From: Enterobacter soli ATCC BAA-2102
GTDB taxonomy: Bacteria > Pseudomonadota > Gammaproteobacteria > Enterobacterales > Enterobacteriaceae
DNA: 37,153 nucleotides
NCBI RefSeq assembly: GCF_001654845.1
Contig: NZ_LXES01000050.1
Span: 1 to 37,153 of the forward strand
Direction: 5' to 3'
Below are positions 15,606 through 23,821 of this stretch, in pieces (the first letter of the stretch is position 1; each line of letters opens with the position of its first letter). The position numbers and the translations under genes were made by a program. The notes under the pieces are model-generated. The model was not told the DNA's origin and searched no databases. It was given only the letters and a program-made list of their open reading frames with translations.

Positions 15606-15938
15606 ATGGCTAAGCGTAAATGGCTGCTTCTGGGTGTAGTTATGTCTCTGGCGAGTGCGGCCTCTGCCGCCCCACAAACGGCGTCTGCCCCTTCTGGCAT
15701 TAAGGCCTATGAAGAACAAGAGTTCATCGCCGATTTCACAAAATTCAAGATTGGTGACACGGCTCCGGCGCTATACCAAACGCCTGAGTACACCATTAAA
15801 CAGTATCAGCTGCGTAATCTTCCGGCCCCGGATGCCGGTACCCACTGGACATACATGGGCGAAAACTACGTCCTGATTGGTGATGCTGACGGCAAAATCT
15901 ACAAAGCCTATAACGGAGATATCTTCTATCACCGCTGA
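15606..15938 (+). CDS. rcnB: Periplasmic nickel/cobalt homeostasis protein RcnB
   Basis: The 110-residue protein has a signal peptide cleaved near ASAASA (about residue 21). It closely matches E. coli RcnB, including FIADFTKFKIGD (40-51), QLRNLPAPDAGTHWTYMG (68-85) and the end GDIFYHR. In E. coli RcnB works in the periplasm and modulates nickel and cobalt efflux by RcnA. The rcnA pump gene and rcnR repressor gene that precede rcnB in K-12 are absent here; wza lies upstream instead. The start follows ATGGAGAAAAA, a good ribosome-binding site. The 3' end overlaps the probable start of the GNAT gene. Confidence 0.92.
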   Translation: MAKRKWLLLGVVMSLASAASAAPQTASAPSGIKAYEEQEFIADFTKFKIGDTAPALYQTPEYTIKQYQLRNLPAPDAGTHWTYMGENYVLIGDADGKIYKAYNGDIFYHR

Positions 15939-16368
15939 TCCCCTTCTGATTCGACCGTGGCAGGAGAGCGATCGCCCTTTCCTGCGCACGCTCTACCTTC
16001 ATGCCCGGCGTGAAGCCTGGCCGTGGCTGGATGCTTCCGAATGGCAGCTCGAAGATTTTGACGCGGCAACCCGCGACGAACTGATTTGGGTCGCGGTTGA
16101 AGACGGCCATCGGCTTGGCTTTGCCTCCATCTGGACGAACGATAATTTTCTGCACAATTTGTTTGTTGATCCGCGCAGGCAGAGTCAGGGCGTGGGGGCG
16201 TTATTACTGGAACAGGCGCAGCGGACATTTACCAGCACGGGAGCGTTGAAGTGTCTGGTTAAAAATAAACGGGCTGTCGCATTTTACCAGCGCCACGGCT
16301 GGCACATCGAAGCATCAGGGGATTCTCCGGACGGAGAGTATTATTTGATGCACTACCGGTTGCGTTAA
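15883..16368 (+). CDS. GNAT-family N-acetyltransferase
   Basis: The protein has one GNAT domain. LLIRPWQESDRPFLRTLYL (about 20-38) begins it, and LFVDPRRQSQGVGALLLEQA carries the acetyl-CoA pyrophosphate loop (QGVGALL). AVAFYQRHGWH is the usual C-terminal motif. The substrate is unknown. The start is uncertain. The only ATG upstream of the domain is at 15883, 56 bp inside rcnB, giving 161 residues. The first 18 residues show no GNAT features, so a rare internal start just after a GGAG at 15915-15918 is possible. Translation is probably coupled to rcnB. Confidence 0.8.
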   Translation: MLTAKSTKPITEISSITADPLLIRPWQESDRPFLRTLYLHARREAWPWLDASEWQLEDFDAATRDELIWVAVEDGHRLGFASIWTNDNFLHNLFVDPRRQSQGVGALLLEQAQRTFTSTGALKCLVKNKRAVAFYQRHGWHIEASGDSPDGEYYLMHYRLR

Positions 16369-16369
16369 C

Positions 16370-16395
16370 GCCGGGCTGCGCATCGCAGGCCCGGC
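16370..16395. repeat. REP-like hairpin between convergent genes
   Basis: GCCGGGCTGCG pairs with CGCAGGCCCGGC through an 11-bp stem with one bulged G and a CAT loop. TACAA follows, as at the end of enterobacterial REP elements. It fills the 35-bp gap between the GNAT gene and mrp and may block readthrough or stabilise both 3' ends. Confidence 0.65.
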
Positions 16396-16403
16396 TACAA
16401 AGC

Positions 16404-17513
16404 TTACACTGCGCGGAATGCAATCTCGCTCGGGATTACTTCGCCCTGCCAGTAGAGCTGTGCGGCAACACGGCCCGCCAGCTGGCGATACATATCAGCA
16501 AACTCACTTTCAGGGCGGCTCACGACCGTCGGTTTACCGCTGTCCAGATCTTCACGCAGCGTAATGTGCAGCGGCATCTGGCCAAGCAGTTGAGTGTGAT
16601 ATTGCTCAGCCAGTTTCTCTGCGCCACCGGTGCCAAAGATTGGCTCATGGTGTCCGCAGTTGCTGCAAATATGCATACTCATGTTCTCGACAATACCGAG
16701 TACCGGCACTTCAACTTTCTCGAACATGACGATGCCTTTTTTGGCATCAATCAGCGCGATATCCTGCGGGGTGGTCACCACAACGGCACCGGTAACCGGA
16801 ATGTTCTGCGCCAGGGTGAGCTGAATGTCGCCTGTACCCGGTGGCATATCCAGAACCAGGTAATCCAGATCGGGCCACATGGTTTCCTGCAACATCTGCA
16901 TCAGCGCTTTGCTGGCCATCGGGCCACGCCAGACCATGGCGTTATCATCGGTCACCAGATAACCAATCGAGTTGGTTGCCAGACCGTGCGCCATAATGGG
17001 CGCCATGTGCGTGCCATCAGGGGAGGTTGGACGTTGGTTTTCTGCACCCAGCATGTTGGGAATAGATGGGCCGTAGATATCAGCATCCAGAATACCGACT
17101 TTTGCCCCTTCGGCAGCCAGCGCCAGCGCCAGGTTTACCGCTGTGGAGGATTTACCCACCCCACCCTTACCAGAGCTCACCGCGATGATATTCTTCACCC
17201 CATTCACGCCCGGATGGTTTTTCACCCGCTTGAGCGTGGCAATGCTATGGGTCAGCTTCCAGTCAATGGCTTTCGCCCCGGTGATGCGCAGCAGATCGGA
17301 GCTGCATTCCTCTTTTAACGTATCGAAGGCACTGGTGAACACGAACGGCATTTGCAACTCGATGTGCAGCGTGTCATCCAGCCAGGCGACATGATGCAGC
17401 GCTTTCAGCGTAGTGAGATTGTGCTTCAGGGTTGGATGCTGAAAATTAGCCAGTATCCCGGCAACCATTGCTCGTAAGACTTCCGGTGATTTGGCCTGGG
17501 ATTGCGAACTCAT
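16404..17513 (-). CDS. mrp: Iron-sulfur cluster carrier ATPase Mrp (ApbC)
   Basis: The 369-residue cytoplasmic P-loop ATPase of the Mrp/NBP35 family binds and transfers iron-sulfur clusters. An N-terminal MIP18-like domain (about 10-90) precedes the ATPase. The deviant Walker A is SSGKGGVGKSS (113-123), then DADIYGPSIPNMLG (143-156). CSNCGHHEPIFG holds the cluster-binding pair Cys283 and Cys286. Length matches E. coli Mrp. The gene is divergent from metG across 137 bp, as in most enterobacteria. Confidence 0.97.
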   Translation of the reverse strand: MSSQSQAKSPEVLRAMVAGILANFQHPTLKHNLTTLKALHHVAWLDDTLHIELQMPFVFTSAFDTLKEECSSDLLRITGAKAIDWKLTHSIATLKRVKNHPGVNGVKNIIAVSSGKGGVGKSSTAVNLALALAAEGAKVGILDADIYGPSIPNMLGAENQRPTSPDGTHMAPIMAHGLATNSIGYLVTDDNAMVWRGPMASKALMQMLQETMWPDLDYLVLDMPPGTGDIQLTLAQNIPVTGAVVVTTPQDIALIDAKKGIVMFEKVEVPVLGIVENMSMHICSNCGHHEPIFGTGGAEKLAEQYHTQLLGQMPLHITLREDLDSGKPTVVSRPESEFADMYRQLAGRVAAQLYWQGEVIPSEIAFRAV

Positions 17514-17650
17514 CCCGACTCCTTTGTTCTTGTGAATAAGACCTTAGTTGAACAAGTTTACCTGAAAGGCCGCGGTTTGTGCTTACTTAATAATGCCCCA
17601 TTTGGTAATATCAAAAACCCTTTTCACAGTTAAAAGAAGTAATGACTACT

Positions 17651-19684
17651 ATGACTCAAGTCGCGAAAAAAATTCTGGTAACGTGCGCACTGCCGTACGC
17701 CAACGGCTCAATCCACCTCGGCCACATGCTGGAGCATATCCAGGCTGATGTCTGGGTCCGTTACCAGCGAATGCGCGGCCATCAGGTCAACTTCATCTGC
17801 GCGGACGATGCCCACGGCACGCCAATTATGTTGAAAGCACAGCAGTTGGGTGTTTCTCCTGAGCAGATGATTGCCGAAATGAGTCAGGAGCATCAGACTG
17901 ATTTTGCTGGCTTTGACATCAGCTACGACAACTACCACTCCACGCACAGCGACGAGAACCGTGAACTGTCGGAGCTTATCTACACGCGCCTGAAAGAGAA
18001 CGGTTTTATTAAAAACCGCACTATCTCTCAGCTGTACGATCCAGAAAAAGGCATGTTCCTGCCGGACCGTTTCGTGAAAGGCACCTGCCCGAAATGTAAA
18101 TCACCAGACCAGTATGGCGATAACTGCGAAGTGTGTGGTGCAACCTACAGCCCAACCGAGCTTATCGAGCCAAAATCTGTGGTGTCTGGTGCTACGCCGG
18201 TGATGCGTGATTCCGAACACTTCTTCTTCGACCTGCCATCCTTCAGCGAAATGCTGCAAGCCTGGACCCGCAGCGGCGCGTTGCAGGAGCAGGTTGCCAA
18301 CAAAATGCAGGAGTGGTTCGAATCTGGTTTGCAGCAGTGGGATATCTCCCGCGATGCGCCGTACTTCGGTTTTGAAATCCCGAACGCACCGGGCAAATAT
18401 TTCTACGTCTGGCTGGATGCCCCAATTGGCTACATGGGCTCGTTCAAGAACCTGTGTGACAAGCGCGGCGACACCGTCAGCTTTGACGAATACTGGAAGA
18501 AAGACTCCGATGCCGAGCTGTATCACTTCATCGGCAAAGACATCGTTTACTTCCACAGCCTGTTCTGGCCGGCAATGCTGGAAGGCAGTAACTTCCGCAA
18601 GCCTACCAACCTGTTCGTGCACGGTTATGTGACGGTGAACGGCGCGAAGATGTCCAAATCTCGCGGTACCTTCATTAAAGCCAGCACCTGGCTGAACCAC
18701 TTCGACGCGGACAGCCTGCGCTATTACTACACCGCGAAACTCTCTTCACGCATCGACGATATCGACCTGAATCTGGAAGATTTCGTGCAGCGCGTGAACG
18801 CAGACATCGTGAACAAAGTGGTGAACCTGGCTTCCCGTAACGCAGGCTTTATCGCTAAGCGTTTCGACGGCGTGATGGCGGCCGAACTGGCTGACCCAGC
18901 CCTGTACAAAACCTTCACCGACGCGGCTGCGACCATTGGCGAAGCGTGGGAAGCACGTGAGTTCGGTAAAGCCGTGCGTGAAATCATGGCGCTGGCCGAT
19001 CTGGCTAACCGCTATGTTGACGAGCAGGCACCGTGGGTTGTGGCGAAGCAGGAAGGCCGTGATGCCGATTTGCAGGCCATCTGCTCTATGGGTATCAACC
19101 TGTTCCGCGTGCTGATGACCTATCTGAAGCCGGTTCTGCCACAGCTTTCCGCCCGTGCAGAAGCGTTCCTGAACACTGAACTGACCTGGGATACGATGGC
19201 TCAGCCGCTGCTCAGCCACAAAGTGAACACCTTCAAAGCGCTGTATAACCGCATTGAGATGAAACAGGTTGAAGCGCTGGTTGAAGCCTCTAAAGAAGAG
19301 GTGAAAGCCGCTGCTGCACCGGTTACCGGCCCGCTGGCTGACGATCCGATTCAGGAAACCATCACCTTTGATGATTTCGCAAAAGTTGACCTGCGCGTGG
19401 CGCTGATTGAAAACGCGGAATTTGTCGATGGCTCCGATAAACTGCTGCGTCTGACGCTGGATCTGGGTGGCGAAAAGCGTAACGTCTTCTCTGGTATCCG
19501 TTCTGCGTATCCTGATCCGCAGGTACTGATTGGCCGCCAGACCGTGATGGTTGCTAACCTGGCACCGCGTAAAATGCGCTTTGGTATCTCCGAAGGCATG
19601 GTGATGGCCGCAGGTCCTGGCGGTAAAGATATCTTCCTGTTAAGCCCTGATGAAGGCGCGAAGCCTGGTCAGCAGGTGAAATAA
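17651..19684 (+). CDS. metG: Methionyl-tRNA synthetase
   Basis: MetG (677 residues) charges tRNA-Met and initiator tRNA with methionine. The class I HIGH-type motif is HLGH in PYANGSIHLGHMLEH (about 14-28). The zinc knuckle has CPKC and CEVC near 145-162. KMSKS lies in VNGAKMSKSRGTF near 333. The C-terminal tRNA-binding dimerisation domain starts near 575 with TFDDFAKVDLRVA. Two in-frame ATGs exist, at 17642 and 17651. I choose the second because it matches the known E. coli start (MTQVAKK), although the upstream GAAG site is also close to the first. A strong terminator follows. Confidence 0.97.
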   Translation: MTQVAKKILVTCALPYANGSIHLGHMLEHIQADVWVRYQRMRGHQVNFICADDAHGTPIMLKAQQLGVSPEQMIAEMSQEHQTDFAGFDISYDNYHSTHSDENRELSELIYTRLKENGFIKNRTISQLYDPEKGMFLPDRFVKGTCPKCKSPDQYGDNCEVCGATYSPTELIEPKSVVSGATPVMRDSEHFFFDLPSFSEMLQAWTRSGALQEQVANKMQEWFESGLQQWDISRDAPYFGFEIPNAPGKYFYVWLDAPIGYMGSFKNLCDKRGDTVSFDEYWKKDSDAELYHFIGKDIVYFHSLFWPAMLEGSNFRKPTNLFVHGYVTVNGAKMSKSRGTFIKASTWLNHFDADSLRYYYTAKLSSRIDDIDLNLEDFVQRVNADIVNKVVNLASRNAGFIAKRFDGVMAAELADPALYKTFTDAAATIGEAWEAREFGKAVREIMALADLANRYVDEQAPWVVAKQEGRDADLQAICSMGINLFRVLMTYLKPVLPQLSARAEAFLNTELTWDTMAQPLLSHKVNTFKALYNRIEMKQVEALVEASKEEVKAAAAPVTGPLADDPIQETITFDDFAKVDLRVALIENAEFVDGSDKLLRLTLDLGGEKRNVFSGIRSAYPDPQVLIGRQTVMVANLAPRKMRFGISEGMVMAAGPGGKDIFLLSPDEGAKPGQQVK

Positions 19685-19686
19685 TA

Positions 19687-19718
19687 AAAAAGCCGGAGAT
19701 AATCTCCGGCTTTTTTTT
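19687..19718 (+). terminator. Intrinsic terminator of metG
   Basis: AGCCGGAGA (19691-19699) and TCTCCGGCT (19703-19711) pair around TAA, with A residues before and eight T residues after. The flanking A and T runs would let it also act on transcription from the opposite side (yehS). Confidence 0.92.
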
Positions 19719-19728
19719 GGCCTTTTTA

Positions 19729-19763
19729 CCGGGCAGCGGCTTCGCCTTACCCGGCCTGTAACC
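19729..19763. repeat. REP element at the 3' end of yehS
   Basis: CCGGG (19729-19733) pairs with CCCGG (19750-19754) around an AGCGGCTTCGCCTTA segment that can itself fold (GGC/GCC), followed by CCTGTAA. This is the common REP form of Enterobacter and Klebsiella chromosomes. It fills the gap between the metG terminator and the yehS stop. Confidence 0.75.
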
Positions 19764-20233
19764 TACGCTTTTTTCGCGTGCTCGCGCACCGTCAACCCGC
19801 GTAAAAAATAACGCATAAACTGGTCGCCGCACTCGCGGTAATTTTTATGATCCGGGGCGCGCATCATGGCGGTGATCTCCGGCATCGACACGCGAAATTT
19901 CTGCTCGGTCATGATCGCCAGAATATCGTCCGTTTTCAGAGAAAACGCGATACGCAGCTTTTTCAGCGCCGTGTTGTTATTCACACGACGTTCCAGCGCA
20001 AGCTCAGGCGCAGACTCATCTTTGCCGCGCTTATGGTAAATCAGGCCGTTCAGGAAACCCGACAGAATGATGTCCGGGCAGCGCACGAAGCCCTCTTCAT
20101 CTTCTTTGGTCATCCAGGTGTCAAAACCGGCGGACGTGGATTCCATATCGGCCAGCGCAAGAATGCGCACCATATCGTTGTTGTTTGCTTTCAGGGTGTA
20201 GCGCAGGCTACGGAGTATATCGTTACTGAGCAT
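19763..20233 (-). CDS. yehS: DUF1456 family protein YehS
   Basis: The 156-residue cytoplasmic protein closely matches E. coli YehS, starting MLSNDILRSLRYTLKANNND. It contains two copies of a DUF1456-type helical repeat: residues 1-75 (with CPDIILSGFLNGLIYHKRG) and 88-150 (with FSLKTDDILAIM). Its biochemical role is unknown. The ATG at 20233 is preceded by GAAGG; an in-frame start 57 bp further up would run into btsR. The gene follows btsR by 46 bp on the same strand and may be cotranscribed with btsS-btsR. Confidence 0.92.
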   Translation of the reverse strand: MLSNDILRSLRYTLKANNNDMVRILALADMESTSAGFDTWMTKEDEEGFVRCPDIILSGFLNGLIYHKRGKDESAPELALERRVNNNTALKKLRIAFSLKTDDILAIMTEQKFRVSMPEITAMMRAPDHKNYRECGDQFMRYFLRGLTVREHAKKA

Positions 20234-20279
20234 AGAGCCTTCGAATGTCGATGATGCAATGGCGCGCAGTGTACCAGTT

Positions 20280-20999
20280 TTACAGGCCAATCGCCTCTTT
20301 CAAACTTTTCAGATAGCGACGGCTCACCGGCACGGTTTGCCCGGCGCGCAATACCAGCTCTGCCTGGCCATTATCTTCCAGGCGGATCTCTTTCAGGTGC
20401 GCCATGTTCACCAGATACTGACGATGACAGCGAATCAACGGCGTGCGGCTTTCCAGCGTGCGCAGGGTCAGCTCGGTAAACCCTTCGTTACCTTCGGCGC
20501 TGGTGACAAACACGCCGCTCATGCGGCTACTGACAAAAGCCACATCGTCCATTTGCAGCAGATAAATTCGGCTGTGCCCGGTACAAGGAATAAACTTCAG
20601 CGGCTGCTGGTTTTCCGGTAAAAGAGTCACATCCTGCACGGTACGCTCCTGGCGCAGGCGGGTAAGCGTCTTTTCCAGTCGCTTCTCTTCTATCGGTTTG
20701 AGCAGATAATCAAAGGCATGTTCTTCAAAGGCTTTCACGGCGTATTCGTCAAACGCCGTCAAAAACACAATATACGGGCGGTGTTCCGGGTCGAGCATCC
20801 CGACCATCTCCAGCCCGCTGATACGTGGCATCTGGATATCCAGAAACAGCACGTCCGGGCGCAGTTTGTGGACGGCGCCAATCGCTTCAATGGCGTTAGC
20901 ACACTCGCCAACGATCTCGATATCGCTTTGCTCCTGCAACAGAATGCGCAGGTTTTCCCGTGCTAACGGCTCATCATCAACAATCAGCACTTTCAACAT
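20280..20999 (-). CDS. btsR: LytTR response regulator BtsR (YehT)
   Basis: BtsR (239 residues) is the response regulator of the pyruvate-sensing BtsS/BtsR system, which in E. coli activates the pyruvate transporter gene btsT. The receiver domain (1-120) has acidic residues D8 and D9, phosphoacceptor D54 in LFLDIQMP, and K101 in LLKPIEE. A LytTR DNA-binding domain (about 137-239) includes LIRCHRQYLVN and VPVSRRYLKSLK. The start lies within the end of btsS (7-nt ATGTTGA overlap), so the two are translationally coupled. No btsT is in the window. Confidence 0.96.
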   Translation of the reverse strand: MLKVLIVDDEPLARENLRILLQEQSDIEIVGECANAIEAIGAVHKLRPDVLFLDIQMPRISGLEMVGMLDPEHRPYIVFLTAFDEYAVKAFEEHAFDYLLKPIEEKRLEKTLTRLRQERTVQDVTLLPENQQPLKFIPCTGHSRIYLLQMDDVAFVSSRMSGVFVTSAEGNEGFTELTLRTLESRTPLIRCHRQYLVNMAHLKEIRLEDNGQAELVLRAGQTVPVSRRYLKSLKEAIGL

Positions 21000-22678
21000 G
21001 CGTTTTCCTCCAGCGGTAATCGTAAAGTAATGCGGGTAAATCGGTCCGGCTCGCAGGCGACGGTAATGCCACACGCGTCGCCGAAGTGAGCGCGCAGACG
21101 TTTATCCACCAGGCTCATTCCCAACCCGCCAGAGGCAGTTGGCTGATAGAGCCCGGCGTTATCTTCAATATCCAGCACCAGATGATGATTAAAACGACTC
21201 GCCGCTATGCTTATCTCCCCGATGCCCAGCAACTGTGACGTGCCGTGCTTGATGGCATTTTCCACGATAGGTTGCAGGGTAAAGGCCGGAAGATGCTGAT
21301 ACGCCAGCTCGTCCGGCACGGATAACGATACGTGCAGCCGCGACTGAAAACGCGCTTGCTCGATTTGCAGATAGGCGTTCACATGCTCAATTTCATCGGC
21401 CAGGGTGACAATTTCCGAAGGACGCTTGAGGTTCTTACGGAAGAATGTCGATAGATACTGCACCAGCTGCGCGGCCTGGTCGCTGTCACGACGAATCACC
21501 GCTTTTAGCGTATTCAGGGCGTTAAACAGGAAATGCGGGTTCACCTGCGCATGGAGAAGTTTGATCTCCGACTGAGTTAAGAGCGCCTTTTGTCGCTCAT
21601 ATTGCCCGGCCAGGATCTGCGCCGAAAGCAGCTGTGCAATCCCCTCCCCCAGCGTGCGGTTGATCGAGCTGAACAGCCGGTTTTTCGCCTCGTACAGCTT
21701 GATGGTTCCCATTACATGCTGATTTTCCCCACGCAGCGGGATCACCAGAGTAGAACCGAGTTTGCAGTGCGGATGCAGCGAACAGCGGTACGGCACTTCG
21801 TTACCGTCGGCATACACAACTTCCCCGGTTTCAATAGCGCGCAGCGTATAGGTGGACGAAATCGGTTTGCCTGGCAGGTGGTGATCGTCCCCTGTTCCGG
21901 TAAACGCCAGCAGCCGCTCACGGTCAGTTATCGCCACCGCGCCAATATCCAGCTCTTTATAGAGAACCTGCGCCACCTTCATGCTGTTTTCTTCGTTAAA
22001 CCCCTGGCGAAGAATACCTTCCGTAGAGGCGGCCACCTTCAGGGCGGTCGCGGAAAACGCTGAGGTGTATTTTTCAAACATCGCACGCTTATCCAGCAGG
22101 ATGCGCATAAAGAGCGCCGCGCCCACGGTATTGGTTACCATCATCGGGGCGGCAATACTGCCCACCAGATGCAGCGCATCTTCAAACGGACGGGCAATCA
22201 GCAGAATAATGGCCATCTGCGCCATTTCCGCGATGAAGGTAATCGCGCCGGCGGTAATTGGGCTAAAGACTTTATCCGGGCGACCGCGCTTGATCATGTA
22301 GCTGTGAACCAGGCCACCGAGCAACCCTTCGACGATCGTCGAGATCATGCAGCTTCGCGCCGTCATGCCGCCCATCGAATAACGATGCAGACCGCCCGTT
22401 AACCCGACAAGGCCGCCAACGACAGGCCCCCCGAGCAGCCCGCCCATCACCGCACCGATGGCGCGCGTATTGGCGATAGAATCTTCGATATGAAGACCAA
22501 AGTAAGTCCCCATAATGCAGAAAATAGAAAAAGTTACGTAGCAGAGAAGCTTGTGCGGCAGACGTACGGTAACCTGCATCAGCGGGATAAACAGGCGCGT
22601 TTTACTCATCAACCAGGCGATGACCAGGAAAACACACATCTGCTGAAGCAGCAGCAACACCAGGTTAAACTCGTACAT
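20993..22678 (-). CDS. btsS: Pyruvate-sensing histidine kinase BtsS (YehU)
   Basis: BtsS (561 residues) is a membrane histidine kinase of the LytS type that senses external pyruvate with high affinity in E. coli. The first 200 residues hold several transmembrane helices of the 5TM-LYT module, with the glycine-rich GAVMGGLLGGPVVGGLVGLTGG. A GAF-like domain follows (about 215-355). The kinase region has QVNPHFLFNALNT with His382 as phosphoacceptor, then an ATPase domain with ENAIKHG and GGLGMSLVDKRL. I take ATG 22678 because it matches the E. coli start; the ribosome-binding site is poor. btsS is divergent from mlrA. Confidence 0.96.
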   Translation of the reverse strand: MYEFNLVLLLLQQMCVFLVIAWLMSKTRLFIPLMQVTVRLPHKLLCYVTFSIFCIMGTYFGLHIEDSIANTRAIGAVMGGLLGGPVVGGLVGLTGGLHRYSMGGMTARSCMISTIVEGLLGGLVHSYMIKRGRPDKVFSPITAGAITFIAEMAQMAIILLIARPFEDALHLVGSIAAPMMVTNTVGAALFMRILLDKRAMFEKYTSAFSATALKVAASTEGILRQGFNEENSMKVAQVLYKELDIGAVAITDRERLLAFTGTGDDHHLPGKPISSTYTLRAIETGEVVYADGNEVPYRCSLHPHCKLGSTLVIPLRGENQHVMGTIKLYEAKNRLFSSINRTLGEGIAQLLSAQILAGQYERQKALLTQSEIKLLHAQVNPHFLFNALNTLKAVIRRDSDQAAQLVQYLSTFFRKNLKRPSEIVTLADEIEHVNAYLQIEQARFQSRLHVSLSVPDELAYQHLPAFTLQPIVENAIKHGTSQLLGIGEISIAASRFNHHLVLDIEDNAGLYQPTASGGLGMSLVDKRLRAHFGDACGITVACEPDRFTRITLRLPLEENAC

Positions 22679-22857
22679 ACTCGCAAACCGCACGTTCTAA
22701 AAACGCGTAACATACACTGATGTGGTTAAACTTTCTTTGAAGCGTACCGAAAAAGGTGTAATTCGTGTTCGATATCACACCTTTTGTTGAACATAACGTA
22801 TCCCTCGCATTTTTTGTTCAAAAATTCACCGACACTTCCTGGTTCACCAATCTGGGT

Positions 22858-22867
22858 CTACAGTTAA
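22858..22867 (+). promoter_or_regulatory. Sigma S type -10 element of mlrA
   Basis: CTACAGTTAA closely fits the RpoS extended -10 consensus CTAYACTTAA. It lies about 30 bp before the mlrA start, giving a leader near 24 nt. E. coli mlrA is RpoS-dependent, which agrees. There is no strong -35, as is common for such promoters. Confidence 0.6.
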
Positions 22868-22896
22868 GCTGGGGACGCGTAAGCCAGGGGGCGAAT

Positions 22897-23637
22897 ATGG
22901 CGCTTTACACAATAGGTGAAGTGGCACTCCTTTGTGATATCAATCCCGTGACCCTACGGGCTTGGCAACGACGATACGGATTACTCAAACCGCAGAGAAC
23001 AGACGGTGGTCACCGCCTGTTTAATGACGCGGATATCGACCGGATCCGCGAGATCAAAAGCTGGATCGACAACGGTGTTCAGGTTGGGAAAGTGAAATCG
23101 CTGCTCAGTCAGGACGATCCTGACACACAGCATATCTGGCGCGAACAACAAGAAACCCTGCTGCGCCTGTTGCAGGCGGGGAATCTGCAACGCCTGCGTG
23201 CGTGGATTAAAGAGCAAGGGCGCGACTACCCTGCGCAAACCCTGATTACGCATCTTTTTATCCCCTTACGCCGCCGTCTTCAGTGCCAGCAGTCCACCTT
23301 ACAGGCGCTGCTGAGTATGCTCGATGGCGTACTGATCAATTACATTTCCGTTTGCCTGGCATCGGCAAGAAACAAAAACGGAAAAGATGCGCTGGTCGTT
23401 GGCTGGAATGTGCACGATACCACCCGTCTGTGGCTGGAAGCGTGGATAGCCACCCAGCAGGGCTGGCGCGTGGATGTGCTGGCACATTCTCTGGCGCAGT
23501 TTCGCCCCGAATTTTTTGACGGGCAGACACTGCTGGTCTGGTGTGGTGAAGTCCCGACAGCCTCGCAGCAGCAGCTGCTGACGGAGTGGCGCGAGCACGG
23601 CTACCCGGTTTATCCGCTCGGTCCGAATGAGCCGTAA
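22897..23637 (+). CDS. mlrA: MerR-type transcriptional regulator MlrA
   Basis: MlrA (246 residues) activates csgD in E. coli and Salmonella and so promotes curli and cellulose in stationary phase. The N-terminal MerR helix-turn-helix is clear: MALYTIGEVALLCDINPVTL, then WQRRYGLLKPQRTDGGHRLF (about 23-42). The C-terminal part (90-246) is a B12-binding-like sensory domain without an obvious cobalamin DxHxxG motif. I choose ATG 22897, just after AGGGGGC, over an in-frame start 132 bp upstream that lies before the sigma S -10 element. The C-terminus differs slightly from K-12. Confidence 0.95.
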   Translation: MALYTIGEVALLCDINPVTLRAWQRRYGLLKPQRTDGGHRLFNDADIDRIREIKSWIDNGVQVGKVKSLLSQDDPDTQHIWREQQETLLRLLQAGNLQRLRAWIKEQGRDYPAQTLITHLFIPLRRRLQCQQSTLQALLSMLDGVLINYISVCLASARNKNGKDALVVGWNVHDTTRLWLEAWIATQQGWRVDVLAHSLAQFRPEFFDGQTLLVWCGEVPTASQQQLLTEWREHGYPVYPLGPNEP

Positions 23638-23650
23638 CGGCATTTAATGG

Positions 23651-23680
23651 TTCATTAACAGCTGCGCTTCACCGTATAAT
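23651..23680 (+). promoter_or_regulatory. Predicted promoter for yohO
   Basis: A perfect TATAAT (23675-23680) sits 27 bp before the yohO start, with TTCATT (23651-23656) as a weak -35 at 18 bp spacing. This would make yohO transcription independent of mlrA. Confidence 0.5.
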
Positions 23681-23707
23681 TGCTCTGTTAACAACAGGAG
23701 CACATTT

Positions 23708-23821
23708 ATGAAGGCAACTAAACTGGCCGTGATCACCCTTTTCGTCCTGATGGCCGTCAGCGGGATTGGCGGCGTTATGCTGGCAGGTTACTCGTTTATT
23801 GTTCGCGGCGGTGTCGGCTGA
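23708..23821 (+). CDS. yohO: Small membrane protein YohO
   Basis: The 37-residue protein starts MKATKLAVITLFVLMAVSGI and continues GGVMLAGYSFIVR. It has one hydrophobic helix (about 6-31) and positively charged ends. It matches E. coli YohO (35 residues), sharing the GIGGVMLAGY core. Its role is unknown; small proteins of this kind are inner-membrane proteins. A good AGGAG site precedes the ATG. Its last 26 bp overlap the 3' end of yehW on the other strand. Confidence 0.88.
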   Translation: MKATKLAVITLFVLMAVSGIGGVMLAGYSFIVRGGVG

